The notes beneath the pieces are model-generated. The model saw only the letters and a program-made list of their open reading frames with translations, was not told the origin of the DNA and ran no database searches. This document shows positions 7,380-14,825 of a stretch of 16,334 nucleotides of DNA, in pieces (the first letter of the stretch is position 1; each line of letters begins with the position of its first letter). Location: positions 1 through 16,334 of the forward strand of contig DSCA01000206.1 in NCBI GenBank assembly GCA_011049295.1. Direction: 5' to 3'. The position numbers and the translations under genes are program-made. This stretch comes from Thermoplasmatales archaeon (GTDB taxonomy: Archaea > Thermoplasmatota > E2 > UBA202 > DSCA01).

Positions 7380-7390
7380 CTATTTTAAAA
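7380..7390 (+). promoter_or_regulatory. TATA-like box of the M28 peptidase gene
   Basis: CTATTTTAAAA is centred at about 7386, some 26 bp before a predicted start near 7412. That is four bases ahead of the ATG at 7416, which supports a near-leaderless start there and not the upstream TTG at 7407. Confidence 0.5.
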
Positions 7391-7415
7391 CGGACGGAAT
7401 AGCCTGTTGTTGACC

Positions 7416-8651
7416 ATGGTCACCCCGGCATCTCACCCAAAAGCGCTGATCGCTGTGCTCGCCGCGTGTCTGGTTCTTCCCCTGGCGGCTGCCCTCACCC
7501 CGGCGACAGGGAATGCATCGGCCCACAGCCCGGATGTGAATGACATCATACTGAGTATCAACGAATCCTTTATAGAAGACAGCATTGCGGCCATTCAGGC
7601 GTTTGGCCCCCATCCCACCGGCTCGGAGGCCTGCACCCGGGTGCGGGATTACCTGACTCAGCGCCTGGAGGCGTGGGGGCTGGAGGTATACCTCCACGGC
7701 TGGAGCCGGCGCTCCTATCAGGGCCAGAACATCGTAGCCACCTGGCCGGGCATCCACGCCGAGTTGCCCCCGGTGGTGGTGTCGGCGCATTACGACAGCG
7801 CGCCCGGCTCCCCGGGTGCCGACGACGATGGGTCCGGCGTGGCCTCGGTGCTGGCCGCTGCCCGCGCCCTCCGCGAGTATTCTTTCAACCGGACGGTCGC
7901 CTTTGTTCTCTTTTCCGGGGAGGAGCAGGGAACCCTGGGCAGCCTCTCCTATGTCCACGACCTCTACCACCAGGGAAAACAGGTGGCCGGGGTCATCAAT
8001 CTGGATGGAATCGGACACACGGAGACCGAAAGCGGCGGCAGAAACGTCATTGTATATGAGGAGCCGGCATCGGCATGGCTGGCCGACGCTATGGAGGAGG
8101 TGGCCAGCGACCACTACCAGCAGGTGCGCCTGGGGCTCAAGCGCTTGCCCAACACCGGGTACAGCGACCACAACTCCTTTTTGACCTACGGCTACGGAGC
8201 CCTCCAGGTGGAGGAATATGAGTACAACCACTGGTTTCATACGGCCAACGACACCCTGGACTACGTCAACGTCACCTACGTAACCCACATTGCCCGCCTC
8301 ACCGCCGGCACTCTGGCCCGGGTGGCCCACCAGAACTGGCGCACCCCGGAGGTAACCATTGCCGTCCCCCGACACGACGTGCTGTATGTCTTCGGCCGGG
8401 AGCTGCTGCCCCTGGACCGGGGAACGGTGCTGGCCCTGGGTCCGCTGGACATGGTGGCGGAGGCCTCGGCGGACACGGCAAGCGTGACCTTTTACCTGGA
8501 CGGGGAGGCGGTGGCGGTGGACGAGGAACCACCCTTCTCCTGGACCTGCCGCCGGACGCTGCTCTGGGACCACCAGATGGTGGCGGAGGCCCGGGACGCA
8601 CAGGGCAACGTGGCGGTGGCCCAGGTGGACCTGGGTCTGTCCCTGTACTAG
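7416..8651 (+). CDS. Secreted M28-family zinc metallopeptidase with C-terminal Ig-like domain
   Basis: A 411-residue predicted extracellular di-zinc peptidase, probably an aminopeptidase acting on peptides released by endopeptidases. Residues 8-27 form a signal peptide. M28 landmarks are HYDS (His125), PGADDDGSG (zinc-bridging Asp in 136-138), SGEEQG (general base Glu169, ligand Glu170), NLDGIG (Asp197) and NHWFHTANDT (His275). The peptidase domain ends near residue 305. Residues about 309-411 are the same Ig-like module seen in the C1A peptidase and the small secreted protein (VLYVFGRELLP, GTVLALGPLDMVAEA, VTFYLDGE). The start at 7416 is preferred over a TTG at 7407 because of promoter spacing. 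The AlkD-like gene begins five bases after the stop, so the two are probably co-transcribed although unrelated in function. Confidence 0.92.
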   Translation: MVTPASHPKALIAVLAACLVLPLAAALTPATGNASAHSPDVNDIILSINESFIEDSIAAIQAFGPHPTGSEACTRVRDYLTQRLEAWGLEVYLHGWSRRSYQGQNIVATWPGIHAELPPVVVSAHYDSAPGSPGADDDGSGVASVLAAARALREYSFNRTVAFVLFSGEEQGTLGSLSYVHDLYHQGKQVAGVINLDGIGHTETESGGRNVIVYEEPASAWLADAMEEVASDHYQQVRLGLKRLPNTGYSDHNSFLTYGYGALQVEEYEYNHWFHTANDTLDYVNVTYVTHIARLTAGTLARVAHQNWRTPEVTIAVPRHDVLYVFGRELLPLDRGTVLALGPLDMVAEASADTASVTFYLDGEAVAVDEEPPFSWTCRRTLLWDHQMVAEARDAQGNVAVAQVDLGLSLY

Positions 8652-8656
8652 GAAAC

Positions 8657-9343
8657 ATGAAAAGTGCCCACGTGTTGAGACGGCTGGAGGCCCTGTCCAG
8701 CGAGGAAGCAAAGAGGGGCATGGCCCGCTACGGCATCACCCCCCGGCAGACATACGGCGTGTCCATCCCCCACCTGAGGGCCATGGCCAGAGAGGCAGGA
8801 AAGGACCACCGGTTGGCCCAGCAGCTGTGGGCCGTCGATACCCGGGAGACCCGTATTCTGGCCAGCATGGTGGAGGAGCCGGCCCGGGTCAGTGACGAGC
8901 AGCTGGAGACCTGGGTGGGGGAATTCGACTACTGGGAAATCTGCGACCAGTGCTGCATGAACCTGTTCGAAAAGCTGCCCGCTGCCTACAGGAAGGCACG
9001 GGAATGGAGCCAGCGCCGCCCGGAGTTTGTCCGTCGGGCGGGGTTCGTGCTCATGGCCCGGCTGGCGGTCAGCGACAGGGAAACAGAAGACGAACGATTC
9101 CAGCAGTTTTTTCCCTTCATCGTGCAGGGAGCCTGTGACCAGCGTATCTACGTCAAAAAGGGCGTGAGCTGGGCGCTCCGCCAGATAGGCAAACGCAACC
9201 GGGAGCTGAACCAGAGGGCAGTTGCCCTGGCCGGGGAAATTGGCGCCCAAAAATCGGCGGCCGCCCGGTGGGTGGCCCGGGATGTGCTGCGTGAACTGAC
9301 CAGCGAAGGCGTACGGCGGAGATGGGAAAAAAAGAGGGCCTAA
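8657..9343 (+). CDS. AlkD-like DNA alkylation repair protein (HEAT-like repeats)
   Basis: A 228-residue cytoplasmic protein resembling the AlkD family of DNA glycosylases, which excise bulky or positively charged alkylated bases using stacked helical repeats. The N-terminal YGITPRQTYGVSIPHLRAMA fits the family. Trp93 and Asp97 in DYWEICDQC have the same four-residue spacing as the DNA-contacting Trp and catalytic-site Asp of AlkD, and Trp172 in VKKGVSWALRQIGKRN matches the second conserved Trp. Length is normal. It follows the M28 gene by five bases with a weak AGGAAA ribosome-binding site. Its stop codon overlaps that of the opposite-strand flavoprotein gene. Substrate range cannot be read from the sequence. 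Confidence 0.88.
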   Translation: MKSAHVLRRLEALSSEEAKRGMARYGITPRQTYGVSIPHLRAMAREAGKDHRLAQQLWAVDTRETRILASMVEEPARVSDEQLETWVGEFDYWEICDQCCMNLFEKLPAAYRKAREWSQRRPEFVRRAGFVLMARLAVSDRETEDERFQQFFPFIVQGACDQRIYVKKGVSWALRQIGKRNRELNQRAVALAGEIGAQKSAAARWVARDVLRELTSEGVRRRWEKKRA

Positions 9344-10707
9344 CCCGGCGCATCCAGTTTTTGCATCAACACCCGGGCGGAGTCGGCGGCGCAGTTGATG
9401 CCCACCCCCTTGGCCTTGGTGGAGTCCCCCACCAGGTAAAAATGGCGTACGGGGGTCACCACATCGGGTTTAGGGCGGTCGATGGTCTTGGCCATGCCGT
9501 CCAGGTGCCAGATGGCAGGATAGAGGGCCCATTCCAGGTGTTGCTCCCAGCGAGGGACCAGGCGGGTCAGGTGGCGGTCCAGCACCTCCCGCAGACGGGC
9601 CGCCGTGGCCGGGTCCCGGGCCTCCTCGGGGGTGCAGATGATGTAGGCCTGGACCAGGTATTTGCCGGAGGGCGCTAGGGCCGTTTCCGGGCAGGCGGTC
9701 TTGAAATCAATCATGCCCGCGGCGTCGTTCCCCTCCACCCCCGCCTCCCTCTCGATGAAGGTAAAAGCCTTGCCCAGCAGCCAGGAGTCGAGGTGGTTCA
9801 GGGCGTACCAGGCGCACAGGCTGCCCGTTCCCTCCAGGGACTTCATCTCCCGGACATAGGGCGCCGGGAAGGCATCCGGGTCGGCGATGGTGAAGGTGTC
9901 CTGTGCGGGGAGGTTGGAAACCACCAGGTCGTAGTCCTCCTCTGTCTCGGCCACGATGCCCCGGGCGGTTCCCCGGTCGATGACTACCTTCTCTACCTCC
10001 CGATGCAGGAGGCGGCCGCCGTGGCCCTCCAGCCAGTGGGCCAGGTTGCGAGCCAGGCTCCCCAGGCCCCCCACCGGGTAGGATACGGGATGGGAACCCA
10101 TGAGCTCGCGCTGGGCCCAGAAGGTTTCCCCGGTGGAGATGCGGTGCAGGTCGTTGACCGTGGTGATGAGACGGGGGAACAGCTCCAGGGTGAGCTTCAT
10201 TTTGCCCCGACCGTATTTCTGGATGGTCTCTGACATGGGTACTCTCTCCAGGGCGGCGATGGTCTTCTTTCGTGAAAGCAGAAGCTGCATGATACGGGGG
10301 AGCATGGCCAGTTTGTCGGTCAGGGAGAGGTAGGGATAGTCGACGGACTCCCCGATGAACCCCAGCCGGGAGCCTATTATGTCCTGCTTTATGCCCAGCG
10401 AGGACAGGATTTGCATGGGTGCCGCCTGGTCCCCCCCGCCCATGAGGTGAAAGCCCAGGTCCAGCCGGTAGCCCTCCAGCCCCCCGGCAAAAATATCCTC
10501 CAGGGAGGGGCGGGCAAAGGGCACCCACATGTCGAAGCGTTCCAGCAGCTGCCGGTAGGTTTCCAGACTGGTGTGGGCATCGATGGTCAGGGCCCGTCCG
10601 CCCGGCAGCGCCTCCTTTTCGTACACATCCACCTCATATCCCCGCTGCCTGAGCAGGCAGGCGGCGGCCAGCCCTCCGATGCCGGCTCCGATGACCCCGG
10701 CTCTCAT
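9340..10707 (-). CDS. FAD-dependent oxidoreductase, phytoene-desaturase-like
   Basis: A 455-residue flavoprotein of the amine-oxidase/CrtI-like superfamily. The N-terminal dinucleotide-binding motif is GAGIGG at 7-12, followed by the second strand ending VDVYEKEALPGGRA. The C-terminal FAD-contacting segment is FYLVGDSTKAKGVGINCAADS (about residues 420-442). LPAQDTF and YPVGGLGSLARNLAHWL also fit the CrtI-like layout. These enzymes add or remove double bonds in isoprenoid chains or oxidise amines. The immediate upstream UbiA gene points to an isoprenoid substrate such as a carotenoid, quinone side chain or lipid. Its ATG lies two bases after the UbiA stop, so the pair is one operon. The exact reaction is not identifiable, and I do not assign crtI. 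Confidence 0.85.
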   Translation of the reverse strand: MRAGVIGAGIGGLAAACLLRQRGYEVDVYEKEALPGGRALTIDAHTSLETYRQLLERFDMWVPFARPSLEDIFAGGLEGYRLDLGFHLMGGGDQAAPMQILSSLGIKQDIIGSRLGFIGESVDYPYLSLTDKLAMLPRIMQLLLSRKKTIAALERVPMSETIQKYGRGKMKLTLELFPRLITTVNDLHRISTGETFWAQRELMGSHPVSYPVGGLGSLARNLAHWLEGHGGRLLHREVEKVVIDRGTARGIVAETEEDYDLVVSNLPAQDTFTIADPDAFPAPYVREMKSLEGTGSLCAWYALNHLDSWLLGKAFTFIEREAGVEGNDAAGMIDFKTACPETALAPSGKYLVQAYIICTPEEARDPATAARLREVLDRHLTRLVPRWEQHLEWALYPAIWHLDGMAKTIDRPKPDVVTPVRHFYLVGDSTKAKGVGINCAADSARVLMQKLDAPG

Positions 10708-10709
10708 GT

Positions 10710-11714
10710 TTACATCTCCGGCTGGAAGGGACGAACGCCGGTCAACGGGATGAAGACCAGGTACCAGGCGACGGGCAGCACGGCCAGGGCCAGCCCTCCG
10801 GCAACGCCAATGACGGCCATGAGCATCACCGGCACCACCGCATAGCGGAGGAAGGAGGCAGCGGCAATCAGCTTGCGGATACGGGTGCGGTCAAAGCTGG
10901 TCAGGGACAGCAACTGCACCTCGATGTACAGCACCCCGGCCAGCATTCCGGCCAGAACCACCAGTTGCCAGGTATGGTGGTCGATGCCATAGTAAAAGGG
11001 AACAAAAACCACCAGGACGGAGCACATCCGGATTCCCATGCCGAATACCCGGAACATCCGGGGGATATACAGCCTGTTGCCGGTGACGCTGACACCGGAG
11101 GCCAGAGCCAGGTTGGTCACCCCCATCAGGTGGTCGTGGTCCGCGTCCTTGATTCCTCCCTCCACCGCGTTCATGTGCAGGGTCTGATTGAAGGTGAGCA
11201 CAAAGATGGTCCAGGTCAGCACGCCCGGGGCGTCAAAGGCCAGGGCGCCAAAGAGCACCAGAAAGGACATGGCCAGGGCCACAAACAGGTCGGAGGCAAT
11301 GATGCGTTTGCCGTACAGGTTGTAGATTGTGCCCAGCAGCCAGGCCAAAACAATCATGGAGAGGGCGGCCAGCTTGCGGTCGGTGAGAACCTCGCCCCGC
11401 CACAGGACGAAGGACAGCATGAAGGTCAAAACCATGGTCACAAAACATACGGTAATCGCCGCCTTCCGGCTGACCAGGCCGCTGACCAGGGGTTTGTTGC
11501 GCAATTCCTGGATCAGCCCGTCCAGTTCCACGTCCGCATAGTCGTTGAGCACGAAGCCAAAAATGGCCGCCATGGAGCCGATGAAAAACAGCAGGGACAG
11601 CTGGGAGAGCCCGTATACACCCACGGAAATGGCCCCGAAAACGGGGGGGATGGCCAGCCCGCCCAGACCCGGCAGGCGCAGCAGTTTAACATAGGCAGCG
11701 AGGGATGAGCGCAT
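10710..11714 (-). CDS. UbiA-family prenyltransferase
   Basis: A 334-residue integral membrane protein with about nine hydrophobic segments. The first Mg-diphosphate-binding motif is NDYADVELD (Asn57, Asp58, Asp61, Asp65), followed by RNKPLVSG. A YGKR segment lies at 134-137, and the second acidic motif is KDADHD (Asp190 and Asp194, DxxxD). The family moves a prenyl group from a diphosphate donor to an acceptor such as an aromatic ring, glycerol phosphate or another polyprenyl chain. It is the first gene of an operon with the CrtI-like flavoprotein. Archaeal candidates include digeranylgeranylglyceryl phosphate synthase, menaquinone prenyltransferase and lycopene elongase; the flavoprotein partner fits the last one, but the sequence does not decide. 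A weak TATA-like box is at 11742-11749. Confidence 0.9.
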   Translation of the reverse strand: MRSSLAAYVKLLRLPGLGGLAIPPVFGAISVGVYGLSQLSLLFFIGSMAAIFGFVLNDYADVELDGLIQELRNKPLVSGLVSRKAAITVCFVTMVLTFMLSFVLWRGEVLTDRKLAALSMIVLAWLLGTIYNLYGKRIIASDLFVALAMSFLVLFGALAFDAPGVLTWTIFVLTFNQTLHMNAVEGGIKDADHDHLMGVTNLALASGVSVTGNRLYIPRMFRVFGMGIRMCSVLVVFVPFYYGIDHHTWQLVVLAGMLAGVLYIEVQLLSLTSFDRTRIRKLIAAASFLRYAVVPVMLMAVIGVAGGLALAVLPVAWYLVFIPLTGVRPFQPEM

Positions 11715-11741
11715 ATAAAGAAGTAAAAGACATGGCTATTT

Positions 11742-11749
11742 GAGTATTT
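11742..11749 (-). promoter_or_regulatory. Weak TATA-like box of the UbiA/flavoprotein operon
   Basis: The minus strand reads AGAAATACTCAAATAG over this area. AAATACTC is centred about 32 bp from the ATG at 11714, implying a leader of a few bases. The match is poorer than for neighbouring genes. Confidence 0.3.
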
Positions 11750-11763
11750 CTAACCGGGACGGC

Positions 11764-11783
11764 TCTATAAAAAATAATAAATA
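11764..11783 (+). promoter_or_regulatory. AT-rich TATA region of the TauE/SafE permease gene
   Basis: CTATAAAAAATAATAAATAG forms a long AT tract in otherwise GC-rich DNA. Depending on which part is used, the start falls about 6-15 bases ahead of the ATG at 11810. No Shine-Dalgarno sequence is visible. Confidence 0.5.
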
Positions 11784-11809
11784 GCCCGGTCCGGCTAGGG
11801 CTGCAGAAG

Positions 11810-12598
11810 ATGCTGGAAATCTGCGGAGAAGCGGTTATTGTGATGCTGCTGGGTCTGGGTGCCGGGCTGTTCGTGGGAACCTCATCCGGTACCGCCGGAA
11901 CCCTGCTCATTCCCGGTTTGACCATGGTCGTGGGCTACGCCACCCCCCGGGCCATCGGTACCAGTCTGGCCGTGGACGTGGTCATTGGGGGCACGGCGGG
12001 GCTCATTTTCTTGAGAAATAACAACGTGGACCTGCGGTCTTCTTTTCTGCTGGCGGTCACCGGGCTGGCAGGGGCCATCATGGGCAGCATATTCACCGCA
12101 GATGCTCCGGAGGCGGGGATGAATGTGTTCATCGGTCTCTTTCTCATGTTAATCGGCATAAGTTTTGTAAAAAACGGGGCGAAAAGAAATGTTTACTTTG
12201 TGCAGAATGCCGCCCCCCTCACCGTTATTCGCCGGCATAAAACGACGGCCCTTCTGTGTCTGGGCTTTATCGTGGGCACCATCAGCGGCTTCGCCGGTCT
12301 GGGCGGAGGAAGAATGATGATGCTGGTGTTGATACTGGTCCTCGGCTACAGTGTCCACACCGCCGTGGGTACCTCCTTCATATTGATGCTGTTTGTCGCC
12401 GGAGCCGGAGCTGTCAGCCATGCCTTCCATCACGAGGTGGTTCCGGGCACGGTGGCCTTACTGGCCCCGGCAGCAGCCGCAGGGGCACTGACCGCTTCCA
12501 CAGTGGCCAACAAAATCGACGAGGATAGGCTGGCCCGGGTGGTGGGAGCAATCATTGTGGCGCTGGGTGTCCTGCTGGCGGTGAGGACATTCTGGTGA
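11810..12598 (+). CDS. TauE/SafE (TSUP) family membrane permease
   Basis: A 262-residue membrane protein with about eight hydrophobic segments, of the family that exports sulfite, sulfonates or related anions. The internal duplication typical of the family is visible. The first half has GLGAGLFVGTSSGTAGTLLIP and YATPRAIGTSLAVD; the second half has GFIVGTISGFAGLGGGRMMM and YSVHTAVGTSF, so the glycine-rich motif and the following GTS helix occur twice. A positively charged loop (KNGAKRN...RRHK, about residues 121-145) separates the halves. The substrate cannot be read from sequence. The gene is divergent from the UbiA operon and convergent with a sulfotransferase gene, which hints at sulfur metabolism but could be coincidence. 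Confidence 0.88.
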   Translation: MLEICGEAVIVMLLGLGAGLFVGTSSGTAGTLLIPGLTMVVGYATPRAIGTSLAVDVVIGGTAGLIFLRNNNVDLRSSFLLAVTGLAGAIMGSIFTADAPEAGMNVFIGLFLMLIGISFVKNGAKRNVYFVQNAAPLTVIRRHKTTALLCLGFIVGTISGFAGLGGGRMMMLVLILVLGYSVHTAVGTSFILMLFVAGAGAVSHAFHHEVVPGTVALLAPAAAAGALTASTVANKIDEDRLARVVGAIIVALGVLLAVRTFW

Positions 12599-12617
12599 CA
12601 GCTGAGGGGGCAACGGC

Positions 12618-13604
12618 CTAGGAGTCCCAGTAGGCAAATCGCGTCCGATATTCCCTGAACCTCCTCTGTATGTAGCCCTGAAAGCGTTTCACCTCTGGGC
12701 AGAGAGACAGGCCGCGGGGATTGATAAATGCGTTGAACTGCTCCGGGTTTTCTTCGATAGCCAGAAAATTTAGTATCTTGTCCATGGTCCGCTCGGTGGC
12801 ACTGCACAGGTCTTCATACCTGACATTCACGTAGTCCTGCGACGACAGATGGCGAAGGTTGCGCAGGAAATAGCAGGCGTCCCGGGCTCGCTGCTCCACC
12901 ACCAAAAACAGGCCAGGCGGGACGGGTGGAGAGAGGAGCAGCTTTCCCAGGGCGGAAAGGGCTGGATTGTTAACGGCTTCTCTGGCCAAAGGGGAGACCA
13001 TCTCCGAATATACTGTCCGCTGATTGACCAGCACCCGGAGGGCCCGGAGGGAGGAGCTGATGACGTGTAGCGGGCGACGGTGAATGAAAACAAATTTGGC
13101 CGAGGGCAGCTTCTGCTTGATGAACAAAAAGTTGGAAAAATCCCAAGGGTTTTTGAGCAGCAGACGCTTGCTCCGACCCTCGATGAACTGAATTTTCTTG
13201 CACATCTCCTCAAAGACGGCAAAGTTGCGCTCATTGAGCTGATTGAACAGATAGTTTTTGCCCAGGAGAAAGGCATATTCAAGGGGCAAATCGGCGCTCA
13301 TTTTCAGCCTGTCGATGCCCCGGTCCCGGTGATTTTTTTGCCGCAGAACCTTATTAAATTCTCTCTTGGCTGCCTCCTCGCGCCCCTCAATGTGATTGCG
13401 GAGCAACTGGTTGTAAAAGGCGATGTGATAGGCGGTGACGCTGTTGAATCTGCCCGTGGACTCCAGCATCTTGTACAGGATACTGGTGCCGGACCGGTGC
13501 AGACCCAAAATGAACACGGGCTGAAAGGAAACGTCCCGGAGGCGGTCTAGATAGCGGTTGTCCACGGCGTCAGGGGCACGAAATAATCCGGTTTGAGCGG
13601 GCAT
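12618..13604 (-). CDS. Sulfotransferase family protein
   Basis: A 328-residue predicted PAPS-dependent sulfotransferase. The 5'-phosphosulfate-binding loop is FILGLHRSGTS (31-41). LLLKNPWDF (138-146) matches the conserved K-[S/N]-P segment, and FVFIHRRPLHVISSSLR (161-177) is the 3'-phosphate-binding region with Arg166 and Ser173-175. VRYEDL (about 241-246) is typical near the C-terminal third. The acceptor (glycan, lipid or protein) is unknown, and no signal peptide or membrane segment is seen. The frame continues upstream to a GTG at 13664, but a strong TATA box at 13644-13653 lies inside that extension, so the ATG at 13604 is chosen. Base composition is somewhat more AT-rich than that of the genes to the left. 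Confidence 0.85.
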   Translation of the reverse strand: MPAQTGLFRAPDAVDNRYLDRLRDVSFQPVFILGLHRSGTSILYKMLESTGRFNSVTAYHIAFYNQLLRNHIEGREEAAKREFNKVLRQKNHRDRGIDRLKMSADLPLEYAFLLGKNYLFNQLNERNFAVFEEMCKKIQFIEGRSKRLLLKNPWDFSNFLFIKQKLPSAKFVFIHRRPLHVISSSLRALRVLVNQRTVYSEMVSPLAREAVNNPALSALGKLLLSPPVPPGLFLVVEQRARDACYFLRNLRHLSSQDYVNVRYEDLCSATERTMDKILNFLAIEENPEQFNAFINPRGLSLCPEVKRFQGYIQRRFREYRTRFAYWDS

Positions 13605-13643
13605 ATGATTTTTCGTGTAATCACCACGGCAAACATGAGGGCT

Positions 13644-13653
13644 CTTATATAAA
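13644..13653 (-). promoter_or_regulatory. TATA box of the sulfotransferase gene
   Basis: The minus strand reads ACGTTTATATAAGAG, the best TATA match in the window. It predicts a start near 13622, some 18 bases ahead of the ATG at 13604. It lies between the stop of the NosD-like gene and this ATG, so the two minus-strand genes are separate transcription units. Confidence 0.6.
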
Positions 13654-13671
13654 CGTACCGGCACCCGACGG

Positions 13672-14673
13672 TCAGGTTATCCATTCATACGGTTCCCGTG
13701 CTGGACACCAGTCCACTTCCACCCAGGGAATGAAAATACCGATGAGGGTGAACGTACGCACATAGACACCGCCATAAATAGCCTTCACCCCTACCTGCAG
13801 CCAGTCATCCCAATAGTTGTGTCTCCACATGTTGGGAGCAATAAAACCAACATGGAGGAATTTCATAAATCTGGCATGCCTGGCATTAGAAACAAAGTTA
13901 TTGAACTGTATGGTGTTGCGGACGGCGTAGAAGCAGAACAAGCCCTCCTCATTGTCAGAGAGATGGTTGCCCTGAACCAGATTTTCTCGGCTTTCCGTCA
14001 AATAGATGCCATTAGAACACTGAATGACCCGGTTGTACATGATTGTCTGGTAGTGCGACCGCTCAACACTGATTCCCGAGATACCCGATTGGACAGTGTT
14101 ATAGGAGATATTGTTAAAATGCGATTCATTCGTGAGATAAATACCACCGTACCTGTTACCCACAAGGACGTTATGTACCAGAATGCAGTATGATGCTGAA
14201 AACAGAAAGACGCCGTGGCCCTGGTTGTCACGGATAATGGTATCCTGCAGGACGACCGAATCCGATGCAATATAGACAGCTGCGTCATCGAAGTCATCAC
14301 CCCCTCCCCCCGTAATCGCAAAATGATGGACGGCAGCTCCCTCCGCAGCTATCTCCACCACGGTCCCGCTACCGGGCCCCTCAATAACCGTACCATTTTT
14401 GTCTTCACCGGTGAGACAGACCGCCTTCTGAATGCTAATGGTTTCCGTGTAGACTCCACGGTACACAAAAACAGTGTCGCCGTCACTGGCGTCGTCAAGG
14501 GCCTGCTGAATGCGGGTATAGTTCCCCGGCCCTGTGCCCCCCACGTACAGGGTCGCCCCTCCCCAATCCTGAACAAAAAGGGAAGTGCTGGCAGCCGGTA
14601 TGGCGGCCCCCACCAGCTGGAGGCACACCACACAGAAAACAAGCATCATGCCGGCAAAAACGTATCGCTTCAT
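13672..14673 (-). CDS. Secreted NosD-like right-handed beta-helix protein
   Basis: A 333-residue protein with a signal peptide (1-27). It has the opening typical of NosD/pectate-lyase-like proteins, YTRIQQALDDASDGDTVFVYRGVYTE (about 52-77) and TGEDKNGTVIEG. A run of short repeats follows (about 95-270) of the form NxIxxN, such as DTIIRDNQGHGVFL, HNVLVGNRYGGIYL, YNTVQSGISGISV, YNRVIQCSNGIYL and GNHLSDNEEGLFC, each one turn of a beta-helix. The C-terminal part (about 271-333, MWRHNYWDDW) closes the helix in related archaeal proteins. No catalytic residues can be assigned; such proteins may bind or cleave polysaccharides or form surface structures. A TATA-like box at 14700-14709 and a GGGGAT just before the ATG support the start. 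It is AT-richer than the left part of the window. Confidence 0.85.
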   Translation of the reverse strand: MKRYVFAGMMLVFCVVCLQLVGAAIPAASTSLFVQDWGGATLYVGGTGPGNYTRIQQALDDASDGDTVFVYRGVYTETISIQKAVCLTGEDKNGTVIEGPGSGTVVEIAAEGAAVHHFAITGGGGDDFDDAAVYIASDSVVLQDTIIRDNQGHGVFLFSASYCILVHNVLVGNRYGGIYLTNESHFNNISYNTVQSGISGISVERSHYQTIMYNRVIQCSNGIYLTESRENLVQGNHLSDNEEGLFCFYAVRNTIQFNNFVSNARHARFMKFLHVGFIAPNMWRHNYWDDWLQVGVKAIYGGVYVRTFTLIGIFIPWVEVDWCPAREPYEWIT

Positions 14674-14699
14674 AGTTCATCCCCTAATCCCGTGAACTG

Positions 14700-14709
14700 T
14701 TATAATATT
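14700..14709 (-). promoter_or_regulatory. TATA-like box of the NosD-like gene
   Basis: The minus strand reads AAATATTATAACAG. Its centre is about 32 bp from the ATG at 14673. The 152-bp NosD/serpin intergenic region also contains an inverted repeat GCCACC (14711-14716) / GGTGGC (14732-14737) and a second one, GTTAG / CTAAC (about 14753-14769), between the two divergent promoters. Confidence 0.45.
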
Positions 14710-14782
14710 TGCCACCGATGCCAGCGCCACAGGTGGCTGAAAACGCTCGACCGTTAGATGAAAACCTAACATTTAAGGCAGT

Positions 14783-14798
14783 TTAATAAAGAACTATA
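14783..14798 (+). promoter_or_regulatory. TATA-like region of the serpin gene
   Basis: TTAATAAAGAACTATA is AT-rich and includes two possible boxes. The right-hand one (CTATAACA, centred at about 14797) predicts a start near 14823, three bases before the ATG at 14826. A GTG at 14817 in the same frame is therefore an unlikely start. Confidence 0.45.
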
Positions 14799-14825
14799 AC
14801 ATACTATTAACGTTCGGTGATAACG

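Noticed and set aside
10965..11708. Histidine/glutamine/glycine-rich plus-strand frame opposite the UbiA gene
   Set aside because: Its composition is what results from reading a hydrophobic membrane-protein gene on the opposite strand. UbiA motifs are intact on the minus strand.
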